From Lytechinus pictus (taxonomy: Eukaryota; Echinodermata; Echinoidea; Temnopleuroida; Toxopneustidae), in contig NC_087261.1 in the NCBI RefSeq assembly GCF_037042905.1, positions 16,180,917 to 16,244,916 of the forward strand: a stretch of 64,000 bases of DNA. The letters run 5' to 3'. Shown here piece after piece: positions 1 through 12,184 of the stretch; position 1 is the first letter of the stretch, and each line of letters begins with the position of its first letter. The notes under the pieces are model-generated. The model was not told where the DNA came from and ran no database searches. It was given only the letters and a program-made list of their open reading frames with translations. The translations under genes were made by a program, and so were the position numbers.

Positions 1-227
1 AATCTTAATAGCGACGTGCCTAAACGCGCAATTTTTTTTCCCCGTGGGATAAACTGGATAAAGCACGGTGGTTCCCTACGCAATTGTTACCGTGACAACG
101 CTTATTGATGCGAGCCTACCGCCAATGCTGGTGTGTTAGAATGACACGCACTTGAAATTGAACATAGCGATGATACAAGAGAGACTGGTGGTCTAATTAT
201 AATCTCATGAATATTAATGAGGGCAAT

Positions 228-1779
228 GGGTGAACAAACTTTCGCATGACGCGGTTGGAATGAGGATGTAACTGGAAATCACATTACTCCGTGTTACATG
301 TTCAGGAATATGATTATTATGCTTTTGTTAAATCCATCGCATAGGAAGCCATAATATTATGTATCAAGGTGTATACTGCATATTTTCCTAATGTTCAGAC
401 AGCAACGACAACAAGACAAAAACAAATCTACTAGACATTCTCTTAATTTGAATGATAACATAATGTACTTGCATTATTATGTTCACCACAACCAATTAAA
501 ATGAATTTCCATTAATAATATTGTACTCGTGATTAGTAACTTACAATAAACGCATCATTATACCTCTTCAAAGTAAGAAAATATTGCGCTATTCAGAATG
601 TTCTTGCTGCTATGCACACACGTCGTAATATGACCATCATGCATCATAGCTTCCTCTCACACAAAGATGTTGCATATAGCATTGAGATGGAGAAAACGAT
701 GTAAAATAGGTATGAATATTTATAAGTATGGTGGGTGAACAAACTTTCATGCCAGATGTTGCATTGAGATGGAGAAAACGATGTACAATACGTATGAATA
801 TTCATAATATGGTGGGTGAACAAACTTTCACGCCAGTCCTTGGGTGGCGTCTGTGCTTTATATTACAGTGCACTAGTGATGCAAATTGCATTCAATCCTA
901 TAAAGGTGTAGGCCTACAGCATAGACTCATACTAGAGTTGTGCTGGCTGGAATTGGCAAAATAAATAAACAGTACTTTAATTGCGAGATCCTGAAAGTTG
1001 GGGGAGAGCGACGGGACGGATATCAAAAGGTAATTTCTCAACAGACTGCTCCAATGCCAATACCTTGAGAGCATTATGTCAAGCTAAAAAGTCATTTTTA
1101 CCATTACAGAAATTTCACTCATAGGTCCATGCGACATGAACTGTTTTTTTTTTCGTGAAAAATAAAACCAGAAAAAATATAAATGGTTGGCCAACGCAAC
1201 TTAGCGGGAGTAATTATAATGCCCATCATTTCTTAATTCCAACGATACATAATTACAAAAATAAAAAAGTAAAGTAAATCACATATAAATTAGTTTCTTT
1301 ATAATTACAAGAGGAAGAGGTGAACAAACTTTTTTAAGGAACCCATTGAACGGAAAATACTGTTAGCTGATGTAGAGATGCAGGCAGGCTAGGAGAAATT
1401 AATTAATTATTCATACTTGTATTTGCGTATTCATGAGGGAAAGGGTGGACAAACTTTCGCACAATGTTTATAATGCGGGATTGTGATCCAAATACGACAA
1501 TATTTGCTTTTGAAAGCCTTGTTTTAATTTTCAATGTAATTTCCTAAACATTTATGTGAGAATCGTGTACGTTTGTATCAATAATCATTTGATGTAGTTT
1601 CCGTTTTGAACCAAGACATCTGTATCAAAATGTAAACAATACCGTCAGCGAAACAATTCCACTTCACCGTTTTATTGAAAGAAAAGAAAATACAGATGTC
1701 ATATATCGGTTCTCGAAGTTCCCTAATTAGAATATGATTTACATATTCATGACTGCAAGGGTGAACAAACTTTTGCATC
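228..1779 (-). promoter_or_regulatory. Same motif cluster, copy 1
   Basis: Motif copies start at 228, 733, 814, 1319, 1443 and 1759, matching those at 36352-38570. By the logic of the duplication this stretch would lie upstream of a further gene copy to the left of the window. The copy at 1319 lacks the CG after the T-run and is the weakest. Confidence 0.45.
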
Positions 1780-3407
1780 CTTGTTTGTATGGCATGTACC
1801 ATCACAGTAAAATATGATTGTGGGGCTTCATTTTGATGAAATCCTATATCATTTTGTATATTATGTATGCGTGTGCGTCTGCATGCATGTGACCTATATA
1901 AACTGTTGTTTGTTCATAATAATAATCAATACAGTCATCCCCCATACAGTTATACCACAATTATTTTGCGACGTATGGCTTTTTATTTCAATGTTAGCCC
2001 TATGCCTTCGGGGCAATGCCTATTGAAAATGTCATCAGAAAGCGATGGTGATGTTTATCCCAAATGAGTTGAAATGAGACGAACACAAAGTTGTTTATAA
2101 TCGATATAAATATTAAATCGATATAGGTCCATCATCATGATCATCGTTTGAGTTTAAACAAAAAAACCAAAACGATTTTTGTGTTTGTCCAAATAGGATT
2201 TCAGTCAGCGTTTTAAAAACTCATTTCGAGTAATTGTATATGGAATTACTAACAGAAATTACACAGCAGTTACAAAGAAGTTGCTCGGGCTCAAATATAA
2301 GAAACGATTGCCTGTGTTTAAGTCAATAATTTGGTCACATGTTGAACTTATAGTAAATCATTTTGATAATTCCTGTGATTCTACTCTTTTGTTTGTTTGT
2401 TTCATTGTTTGTTTGTTGTTGTTCTTTTTAGGGGTGGAATTGTGCCCAACTTTTTAAGCGCATTCTCGAAACAAATATTATTTTTCTTCAATTTAACTTA
2501 AAATTGATTGATGTGGGCAATTTGAAAGCAATCTTGTTAAACTCCATTTTCTAGACGGTATGTTAAATAGCATCCTATTTCAAGCCGCTCTTGAAAGGGG
2601 TTGGCCTAATCAAAATATTACAAAACTTTTTTTTTCCAAGAAGGAAAAATTTGGATTGACTAGTGATTTAATGTGTAATTGCTGTAACTTATTTTTGTTA
2701 CAAGCATCGATATCAATAATTGATGTTGATGGTTACAAGGGAGATTATGCTCACTTGTACGCTCATTATCGATAGAGGGCGACAAATACGATTCGAGTTT
2801 CTTACAAGATGATGCTGTACTACAATATAGTACCTCAATTAAAATTGACATGGCTATAACACTAAAGTAAACACTTTACCAAATGGTGTATTTGTTTCTC
2901 TTTGGCGAAAGAGTGATGGGTTTGGACTAGGTACAATTATTTTATCATCTTAAATCAAAATATATTCACCCGAAAACTTCATACAAAAATGAAATATTTA
3001 TTTTTTATTTTCATTTTGGTACCACTCTACTCGCCGACTCAAGCCAGCCTTCTCTCACCTACTCAAGCCTTCTTTTCGAAAAGAATACTTTACTTTCAAA
3101 CCACCACTTTCTCGCCTTTCCAATAATCACCTCTATTTCTATCCACTTTTCCTATCTCAGTCCTTCCCTTTACACAATAAATGTTGTACCGTATACCTTT
3201 TCCGCGATTGGGGAAATATTTTGAATTACTAGTACCCATATATTATACAACAAATTGTTAATTTCAACAAAATGTTGGCATTTAGGCCTACTTGAGTTTG
3301 AGAAAAAGTAATTAATTGATTACAATCACCATAAAGATAGATACTAAAGGACAATTCAATCATCACTCTCTCTATACATGGTAAATCAGGGCCCCATCGT
3401 ACAAAGA
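1780..3407. other. Intergenic DNA without recognisable genes
   Basis: AT-rich single-copy-like sequence, matching 38590-40160 in copy 2. Short frames here are not kept between the copies. Copy 2 has a short GATA-type tract (39524-39595) replacing about 50 bases. Confidence 0.6.
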
Positions 3408-3415
3408 GTTACGAT

Positions 3416-3740
3416 CACTAGCGTACCTACGGGGGGGGGGGGGGGCACTCTGCCCCCCCCCCCTGACGAGCCACAACCCATACAAAAGACATATACCTGC
3501 CCCCCCTGACGAGCTTAACAGACCTTTTTTGCCCCCCCCTGACGAGCTTGAAGACCTTTATTGCCCCCCCTGATGAGCTTGATTTTTTTTTTTTTTTTGC
3601 TTGTCAATTTTTTTTCTGGTTCGAAAATCGTATTTTTTTGTATTGAAGACCTTTTTTTTTTTTTTTTTTTTTTGCTTGTCAAATTTTTTGGTGGCCGATT
3701 TTGCCCCCCCCCCCTGTGAAAAATCCTAGGTACGCCACTG
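3416..3740. mobile_element. hAT-type MITE, copy 1 only
   Basis: Ends CACTAGCGTACCTACGG and CCTAGGTACGCCACTG are inverted repeats, flanked by a perfect 8-bp duplication GTTACGAT (3408-3415 and 3741-3748). The interior is poly-G, poly-C and poly-T with repeats of CCTGACGAG. Copy 2 has the intact empty site near 40684. No coding capacity. Confidence 0.93.
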
Positions 3741-4484
3741 GTTACGATCGATCCAATCAATCGTAACTCTATGGACATCCATCACTGTCATAATTTTTTC
3801 TAGAGGAAATTGGCACAATGTCCTTTGTAAACAAAGAGAAGCACAGTGAATTTTCAAGAAAACAATGAACGCATGAATATACATCATAGTTAGAAAATAT
3901 TTTGAACAAACATGGATAATACATGTTGACGTTGCTGGCCGTCCATAGTTGTGGTTGATCGGATCAATCGTAACTCTTTGTAAGACGGGGCCATGATGCC
4001 ATATACAGGACCTATATACAAGTTGAGACTGAAATTCCCCTAATCCCTTCTTGTCATTGGTAAAAGGCCTAAAATTCCCATATACAGATTTTCACCACCA
4101 AAAAGAAAATAAGAATAAAAATTTATATCAATTTTCGTTTTTGAAATATAAGTTTCCTGGAGGAAATCAATAATTATCAGAGGGAGGGAGCTCTGTTCCT
4201 GAAAAAGCGACAGTATTATCCTGAAGAATCTTGTCAGTAACTTTCAATGAATAATTTGCTTTGAGCCAATAGGATGCAAGGATTTTAGTAGCTTATAACA
4301 AATAGTCGGTGAAAATCGCTATTTCGTGTCATGAAAGTCTCCCAATGAGTTCAAGATCAACCAACGACTCGTTATCCTCATTACCAATTCCCTCTAAGAG
4401 GACTCTCAGCCGTCGCAACGCGTCGGTCCTCTGATTGTCCCCTAACACTGTCAGGTAAAATAATAACCAAAATTTAGAAATAAA

Positions 4485-5225
4485 TAAATAATAATAGCCG
4501 ATTTTTATACAGCGCTTTTCCCAGAACGGCTCAAAGCGCTTTACAGCATATTATTACCCCGGTCATTGGATTAATGGCAATCCCGCACGAAAAGTGCACA
4601 ATTTCCACTCCCTGGGGAGCATTCCTTGCATTCATCGCAGCCTCATTATGGCGCTGGCAAATTCAAACATACAATATTATATCTTTCGCATCCTACCGGG
4701 TACCCATTTTAGACCGCGGTATGATTCGAACACACGACCCTCTGTTTACAACGCGAGAGTCAGAACCACTACACCACTAGCGTACCTAAGGGGGGGGGGG
4801 GGCAGGGGGGCAGACTGCCCCCCCCTGACGTGTCACAACTCATGCAAGGGACGTATCCCTGCCCCCCTGGCGAGTCACAACTGATACAGGGGACGTGCCC
4901 CCCCCTTTTGAGAAGCCAAATTAATCATTTGTAGTGTAAAAATGCAATGAAAACAGACGTGTACCCCCTCTTTTGAACCCGAAAAACTTTTTTTTCCTTT
5001 TTTGCTTGTCAATTTTTTTTTCTGGTAAGAAATCCTTTTTTTTTTTGCTTGTCAAATTTTTTTCTTGTAAGAAATCGTTTATTTTTGGTTGAAGAGCTTT
5101 TTTTTTTTTCTTATCAAATTTTTCGCGAAATATCCTTCAAAACATTTGCCCCCCTTCTGGAAAATCCTAGGTACGCCAGTGCACTACACCACGGCTCTTC
5201 CACTATATACAGTGATACTACAATG
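4485..5225 (-). mobile_element. tRNA-derived SINE interrupted by a hAT MITE, copy 1 only
   Basis: On the minus strand the head reads CCGTGGTGTAGTGGTTCTGA (A-box-like) and GTGTTCGAATC (B box). The body then runs through a 'GCGCTTTACAGC' type tail at about 4500-4550. The whole block is missing from copy 2 near 41559, where flanking sequence is continuous. A hAT MITE at 4775 splits the A-box region. Confidence 0.8.
4775..5181. mobile_element. hAT-type MITE nested in the SINE
   Basis: Termini CACTAGCGTACCTAAGG and CCTAGGTACGCCAGTG with a perfect 8-bp duplication CACTACAC (4767-4774 and 5182-5189). Same family as the element at 3416, with G/C runs next to the ends and TTGCTTGTCAA-type interior. 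Confidence 0.92.
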
Positions 5226-7299
5226 ATTGGCTTCATAATTTCCTATAATGAAAACGATAAAACACAATCACAATTGGATACCAAGTCATGAGACATAAAT
5301 ATCACGAGGCCTTGTAAGATATACAGCAAATGAAAAGAATTTCCACTGATAGTCATTCTACCAGACTCGGTAATTTCATGCCAACGTATAATTGAGGACA
5401 CAAAAAAGATATTAACAATTTGCAATATCGCTTAGTTGTTGAGAAATACAGATGGAAAACAATATAAGTATTTTTTATACATTACTGTTTATGAATGATG
5501 AATGTTCGTGTTTCCTCATAACATGAGAAAAACACATGACGACTGAGTTTAATGGAATCTCCATATTTTTGTTTTAAATTTAAGGCAAGGTTTTCCAAGT
5601 TGATGAATATTGAATAAACATTTATTTCAGGGGAAGGGGGGGGGGGATGTGGCACGTGCCAACCCTATAAACAAACATTATAAATGGTAAACCTATTATC
5701 TTGCCTTCGTGATCAGAGATGCAATATACTATTTTAAAAAAAAAAGATATTGCATTCCCTAATATTAACTTTATTTTATCTTTGTTTGCCTTGTTGAAAA
5801 AAATACGCGTTTTCAATCTGCCATCCCCGCATTCTTCGAAATTATGGATCCGCCCCAATTTATATTCGACAAGTTCAAGCCGACAAACTCAGTTTACGTG
5901 TAGTTACATAGACATGATAGACGTGCAACGCCGTTCCCAAAGTTGAACGATGTATAAAAGCTAGGCAAGTGACAAACTTAAAGGGAAAAAAATACAAAGG
6001 GAAGTAGCTAGAGCAATGACAAGTCATCTTTTTTTATATACATGTACTTCCATATCTTGATTTTGATTATCTCTTATATTTACCAGGCCGGATTGCACCA
6101 TGGGCCCCTATATTTCTCTCTGAATTATTATGATATAATGATTTTTTTTTCAACCGAGATTTTTTTCTTCTAATATTCTATATTTCGTGACAAAACTTTT
6201 GCAAAATGATTCATGATGGTTTTCATGTAGCCCCCTCTCCTGGCTGCTATTGCTTCAAGCACCTCTGTGCTTATAATAGCTGGCCCCTGTATTTTACCGA
6301 ACTCACTATAGCACATACTTATGTATGATTTAATTATCATTTTTTTCTGTATTATTTACAATGTATCTCTTCAATTGTCACATTTAAATTGTATTCATTT
6401 ATATGTTTGGTATTATGTGAACATGTTAATTTATCATTGATTATGAATAAAATGCAGAAACTCCTGCAAAAAAAAAATACTCCTATCGTCTTTTTCCTCA
6501 TCCCCAAACCTTGCCCTTTGCAGGCGCAAAGTCCCAGTTCGTCGAAAAAAAGTCTGCATGAGCAAACTAAAGGGGCTGAACATGACTTGTGTACTGAAAA
6601 GTTCTCCAAACAACCGTCGTTCCTATCACTAGACTTGTCTCAAGTTTCAATGTTTGACCCAGCATTGAAACTATACCCTCCTCCTAATGACGTCATCAAA
6701 CATAATCTTGGACAACCTTCCCATGCATAATGTAAAAAACGTGACGCAGAAAATTTCCTCCCAACTTCAAATAAAGCTTATATGCAAATAATTTTGGTCT
6801 TATTATTTTTTTATTTAAATTCCTTTCATCAAAGTTAAATCTTGGGTAAGCCTGAAAACGAAACGAAAAAGTTATGATAAAATAAGACATTTTATCAGGA
6901 ATCAAGCAATATCGTGGGCTTCAGCTACATCGGGGAAAATAATAAGAAAAACTAAACTACTACTCACATAATTATAACATCGATTGGTTTAGAGTCGGCT
7001 TTCTGCGTGTGACTGAGACACACGAGCCCCACAAGACGCCAAGTGATAAATAGACCTAACCATAAATAAATCTCGATTCATGATATTAAAAATCAAATCA
7101 GAACTTGCACCATCACGAACGATCCTAATTCTTGAGCGTCGATGTTATTTTTTTTATAATATGCATTTGATACGTGCACAATGATTATGTAGTGAACCAA
7201 AGCATGCTTATTTCTCATATAGTATTCCTTGATTTTCCATACGATGCCGAGAAATTATACAAAACATGAATTAATCAATGAATGATAAATTAAGTCTGC
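5226..7299. other. Intergenic DNA without recognisable genes
   Basis: Matches about 41560-43591. The longest frame (6389-6730, plus) is broken in copy 2 by a length change in an A-run, so I do not call it a gene. Confidence 0.6.
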
Positions 7300-7890
7300 T
7301 TTTGCCCCCATCCCTCGGAAGGGAGACCATGGCCATGGAGACCTTTGAAGGACCTTTGAAAGACCAAAAATTTGCAAAGTCTTATACAGCAGTCTCGAAG
7401 ATCACCGAAATTTGTCCTCTCTGGGGTATGGCTCCGAACGACCCCACAAAGAACTCCGAAAGACGGATTGATACTTTATATCTTATAGAGATCTTTCAAT
7501 GGTCTTTCAGAGACCTTTTATACAACTAGTGATCTTTTAGAATTCTTTCCATGGACTTTCCTGGTCTTTCAATATGATCTCTCTTGAGTCTTTCAGCGAT
7601 CTCCGCAAATCTTGAGAGACTGTCAAAAGATCACGGAAAGACTATTATAAGAACTTTGAAAGTTCATCAAGAGACCGCTGAAAGACTGCTGAAAGTCCAC
7701 CAAACGACCATTTTCCTGAGAGACTCTTTTAAACCGTTTCAAAAGGTTTTGGTGATCATGGAGACCACGAAGACCACTGAAAGATCAATCAGGTATCATG
7801 AAAGACCTCAGAAATCTTTGAAAGTTTATTGAAGGACCCCTGAAACATCAAGCAAGTTTCATGGCGGTCTTGCAGAGGTCTTGCTCTCTG
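7300..7890. repeat. GAAAGACC-word repeat region, copy 1
   Basis: Dense GAAAGAC and GACCTTTGAA words on the plus strand (to about 7460), then their complements GGTCTTTC (about 7490-7590), then the plus form again to 7860. The strand switches make a set of internal hairpins. Counterpart at 43592-44185. No conserved frame. Confidence 0.7.
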
Positions 7891-8898
7891 TGGAATGGTT
7901 TTATATATACTTTATATATAAATATCACATAAAAAAATGAAATATACATGAAAGCATATTACAATATAAATTGGAAAAATATTGAGAAAAAAACTCAAAT
8001 CAAATAAAATCTAATCAAATCAAAACAAATAGGGAGAGAAAAAGATAGAAAATACAGATGATACTCACAGAAATCTAAAACACCAAACTGAGAAGTTTGA
8101 AAAGCGGAAAATTAAGAAGGTAATGATCTGAAAAGATATTTTCTACCATCTCCTCTTTCATATCGGGCATTGACAAGAGCGGACTTTAACCTCTGTCAAA
8201 TCTCGAGTTCAAATCATGCCATTTAAGACAAGTTGTTACAATGAGAACTTTTCACCCTGGCCAAGCACGTTTTTTGGAAAATTCCTGTAAAAATAACCTT
8301 ATTTCATTTTCCATATCAAAATCTCTTTCAATAAATATAGAGGCGCTGAAGAATTTTTAATCCAGCTCATGTTGGATTTTTGCCAGTGAAAAATGACATG
8401 GCACGCGACATAATTCACTAAATTTCTTGGCAAAGACAAGAAAAGTTTATCTCGGTTACCCCAAAGTCATCAAGTTGACAACAGGATAGATAACTTTATC
8501 AATCTTGACTTGTCATTGTGGTCTGCAAATATTTGTAACATCTTTCGGTTTCTTTAATGGGTTAACGTGAGGTCATGGCAAATAAAATAAACGGGAATAA
8601 TTATTAATCAATCTCAAACATATTATCTTGTCGATCCATTTCACATTATTTTGACAAAAAAAGTTCGTTAGAGGACAGTAAAACGCTCCCATATTGTCCA
8701 GTCAGAACATCTAAATCGACTCCGATCCGACCGATAATGCCATTAGAAATAATGTAATAGCTTTGATCGGTCTGGAGTCGGTTTCGTTTGTGTGACTGTG
8801 GCCTAAAACAGGTGTGATTCAAACCCCGAGAACCTCAAATTCAAAGCTTCCTAATTTAAGCATGCTTCAATATTTCATCTAATAATGATATAATGATG
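7891..8898. other. Intergenic DNA; short inverted pair only
   Basis: Matches 49040-49993. A weak inverted pair (ATCGACTCCGATCCGACCGA and TCGGTCTGGAGTCGG) at about 8711-8780 is the only structure seen. Confidence 0.5.
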
Positions 8899-9185
8899 TG
8901 GGGGCGTCGTGGTCTAGGGGTTAAGACTCTCGTCTTTCAATCTGAGGGACGTATAGGTTCGATTCCCAGTCATGGAGTGTTTTCCTTCAGCAAATAAATT
9001 TACCAACATTGTGCTGCACTAAACTCAGATGGGGTAAATGGGGGTACCGGCAGAAAGTAATCCCTCAAAAAGCTGTGAGCATCCGAATCGCTAGGCTAGG
9101 CCTAGGCCTATATAGCTTAGCCGGGGTAATATAGGAGCACATTGGGTGGATTCGTGCGCTATATAAATCCCACATCATTATAAAA
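8899..9185 (+). mobile_element. tRNA-derived SINE, copy 1
   Basis: The head has GGTCTAGGGGTTAAG (A box) and GGTTCGATTCC (B box, 8956-8966). The body ends with GTGCGCTATATAAATCCCA and an AT-rich tail, as in echinoderm SINE2-type elements. A second tail-like fragment (GTATAGTGCACTTTCCATC) follows at about 9215-9260. Confidence 0.8.
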
Positions 9186-9260
9186 ATAATGATAATAATA
9201 ATTCATGAGATTTGTATAGTGCACTTTCCATCTTGATCAAGGCGCTTCAGAGCAGAACAT

Positions 9261-10640
9261 TTATTATTACTATTTACTATTTATTATCATTATAATTGAT
9301 CATTTTTAATACAATTTCATCTAGTATTCCTGTCGGTAAGCGGGTTGAAATAAAAATTCAAGTTAAAGTATATACAGGCTGAGTAGAGGTTATTCAAAAC
9401 GTGTAAGAAAACGGCCACAATAGAAAATTAGAGATAAATTTCATGAATGAGGGGTGATGATCTTCTACCTCAATTAAAATCATCCTCAGATAGGTGTAAT
9501 TGCATTTTGTTTCTTTTCATTTCATTGTTATATTATTGCATTGTATTCTATTTCATCTATTTTTTCTTATTTTAATTTATTTTCCTTTATTTCATTATAT
9601 TCATCTTATTGTTTTATTTATTTTTATAATCTTACATATTTTCTTTCATCTTAGTTCACTTCTAGTTTGTTCATTGTTTTGGGTATTTTTTTCACGTTTC
9701 CTCATTCTATTACTTTTCATTTCGTTAATTAATTTTGCCAGACACCGATTTCATCTCTTTTGCAGTTTTGAAACTTGATACTCCATTTGAAAATGGTAAG
9801 CAATCAATTAAGTACTGATTGTATATATTCTTTATATAATGGTAAAAAAATAGTTATTACAAAGGGAGTCCTATTATTAGACACCGTTTTAATACAAACT
9901 TTGAATTATTCTTCTTGTTCACAAATCGTAAGTGAATCCTTATTTTTTATTTCATTTTATTTTATTAATATCATTATATTTTATTTTATTTCATTTCATA
10001 TATATGTACTAATATTTTGTTGGGTTAAGCCGCCCCTCCCCTCCCGGTGACGTGAATTTATCAAATCATGAAACTAGGACATGGTGGATGCTGCTAAAAT
10101 CTATCAGACGGAACATGCAAACTTTAATCACAACGGCACAACATCAATGTTAGCTTAGAATCTATTAATGACATCTAATCACATACACAATATTTATCTT
10201 ATTAAATATGTCGTGTTTACATGAGCATCGCTACACAAACATTATTTTTGATGATATACAAAGATGGTTATTTGATTTGTAATGATGGGTTGGTGACCGC
10301 ATTAGTTTATTTTTGTCGATTTAAGTTTTTCTAAAATTAAGAAAGAAATTGGCGGGAGGAATGCTGGGGGGGGGGGGGGGGTAAGTGGATACAATGTCAT
10401 TTCATCCTCATAAATGTTTATTCTGCTGTATACTAGATTTGGTTCAAATGCTTATTTTTCTCGATTTTTTTATGAGAAAGGGGGTGGGGAGTGGAGGAGG
10501 CTGAGTGGGGGGGGGGGGGGGATGAAGAAGAGGGTAGGAGGGGCAGGAGCTAGAACTGGAGTTGAAGGTAGTAGCAAGGTTCCGGCGACAATTGCTCCGA
10601 TGGAAAATTTGCAAAGTCAAACATAAAACCTTACATCCTA
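9261..10640. other. Intergenic AT-rich DNA with T-rich and poly-G runs
   Basis: T-rich low complexity at 9490-9730 and 9940-10010, G runs at about 10367-10381 and 10507-10520. Counterpart 50370-51775. No genes seen. Confidence 0.6.
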
Positions 10641-10646
10641 AAAAAT

Positions 10647-10908
10647 TAGGGGGGGGGGGTCCACCTGAAATTTAGGGATGGACACAGGTAAAAAATTAGA
10701 TAAGCAAAAAAAAGGTCATCAACCCAAATTTTAGGGGGAACACAAACATTTTAGGGGGGTCCACCTGAATTTAGGGGGGGGGACACAGGAAAAAAAAATT
10801 GACTAGCAAAAAAAAAAGAAAAAAGGTTAGCAACAAAAAATTAAGGGGGGGACCGTCCCCCCACCTCAAATTTAGGGGGGAAAGGTCCCCCCGCTTCCGC
10901 CGCCTATG
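10647..10908. mobile_element. hAT-type MITE, copy 1, left end deleted
   Basis: Same element as 51870-52156, but the left terminus, left target duplication and about 130 bases of flank are missing. The right end and CCTTCTGA remain. Confidence 0.8.
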
Positions 10909-10974
10909 CCTTCTGAGATATCAAGGCCGGAGTAAATGTCGCAGGAGCAAATGTCGTGTCATCACGAGCAAAGG

Positions 10975-11345
10975 GGGCGAGGGAAAGAGATTGGAGAGGG
11001 AGGGGGTATGCGAATAGAGGAAAACGAGGGGCAGATGGAGAGATGGAATATAATGAAGAAGCGAGAAGAGTATTGGGAAGATGGTGAGAGGATTGAGGGG
11101 GTAGGAGGATGAAAGGATGTGAAACTACAAAAATGACAAGAAGCAAACGAGTACTGGAAATAATATGAAAGAGAGGAGGGGGAGAAGGAAAAGGTGCAAT
11201 AGGTGAACATGGCGAAGGGAAGGGGAGGGGAGGAGGAGGAGGTGGTGGAGTAGGAAAAGAAAGAGGAGGAGAAGGAGGGGGAGGAGGTGGAGGAAGAGGA
11301 GGAGGGGAAGGAGAAGGAGGCAGAAGAGGATGAAGATGAGTTGGG
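10975..11345. repeat. Purine-rich (GA/GGA) tract, copy 1
   Basis: Almost all purine on the plus strand, GGAGGAGG-rich at 11215-11330. Three minus-strand frames stay open (Pro/Ser/Leu-rich), which is a compositional effect. Counterpart at 52205-52600. Confidence 0.8.
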
Positions 11346-12129
11346 GGCTGAAAAAGAAAACAAAATGCATTAATTCCTGTCCTATATGAGTAGACAGGAA
11401 CAAAGAAAATATTGCTACGTGCGAATTTGCTCTGCGAATAGAAATAGATATATATCAAAACAATAGATTCTTCAAGGTCGTTTCAATGATAAAGTCCAGA
11501 TCACACCATGAATACGTGTTTGACGTTTTCTACACACCTTGCACAAGGTGACCAACTTTTGAGCTCTTTGGTTGAACTTTAGCCATGTTAAGATTTCTGA
11601 ATATTCTGCAACAAAAATTCCCAACTGAAAGATTCATTCAATCAATTAATTATTGTGCGCATGCGTGTTGTAGATGGCCTGATCCTGTTAAAATATATAT
11701 GTTTTTGTATGAAAGTTTGTTTTGGTTGTTGTTATCATTATCATGTTGATTTGATATGCTTCAATTCACGAAATTGAACTTGCATCAACTCGTAAGATGT
11801 GGGTATATGAAAAAGCAGTGTTTCGAGATAGTTTGATGATAAAGGGTCAACTCTATTTTGAGAAATAATGCGCAACTTCAAAACTATCAATACTTCCTTA
11901 TTTTCTTTATTTTGATCGGAAATTGTCACTGAAGAAAATAATTCAAGGCTATTGAAGGCTATGGCTATAAATGCCCTGTTGACTGGCTACAATGCCTTTT
12001 CATTGTTGCTAGGAGATTTGATGTGTCCATTTTTTAAATTATTTTTATTATGAACAATTTAAAGATAAAATAAAAGAATTATGAAGCGAAAAATAAACCA
12101 GATCTCCGTCTTTTCTTAAAACAAGTATT
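11346..12129. other. Intergenic DNA without recognisable genes
   Basis: Matches 52601-53380 almost base for base. No motifs or frames stand out. Confidence 0.55.
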
Positions 12130-12184
12130 ACCGGTGTGTTGGCTCAGTTGACAGAGCGTCCGTCTCACAACCGGGAGGTCGGGG

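Noticed and set aside
6389..6730. 113-residue plus-strand frame
   Set aside because: Copy 2 differs in A-run lengths, one of which shifts the frame; no domain or codon pattern seen.
10904..11458. 184-residue Pro-rich minus-strand frame
   Set aside because: Produced by the purine-rich tract; all three frames on that strand are open, and the counterpart in copy 2 has a changed frame.
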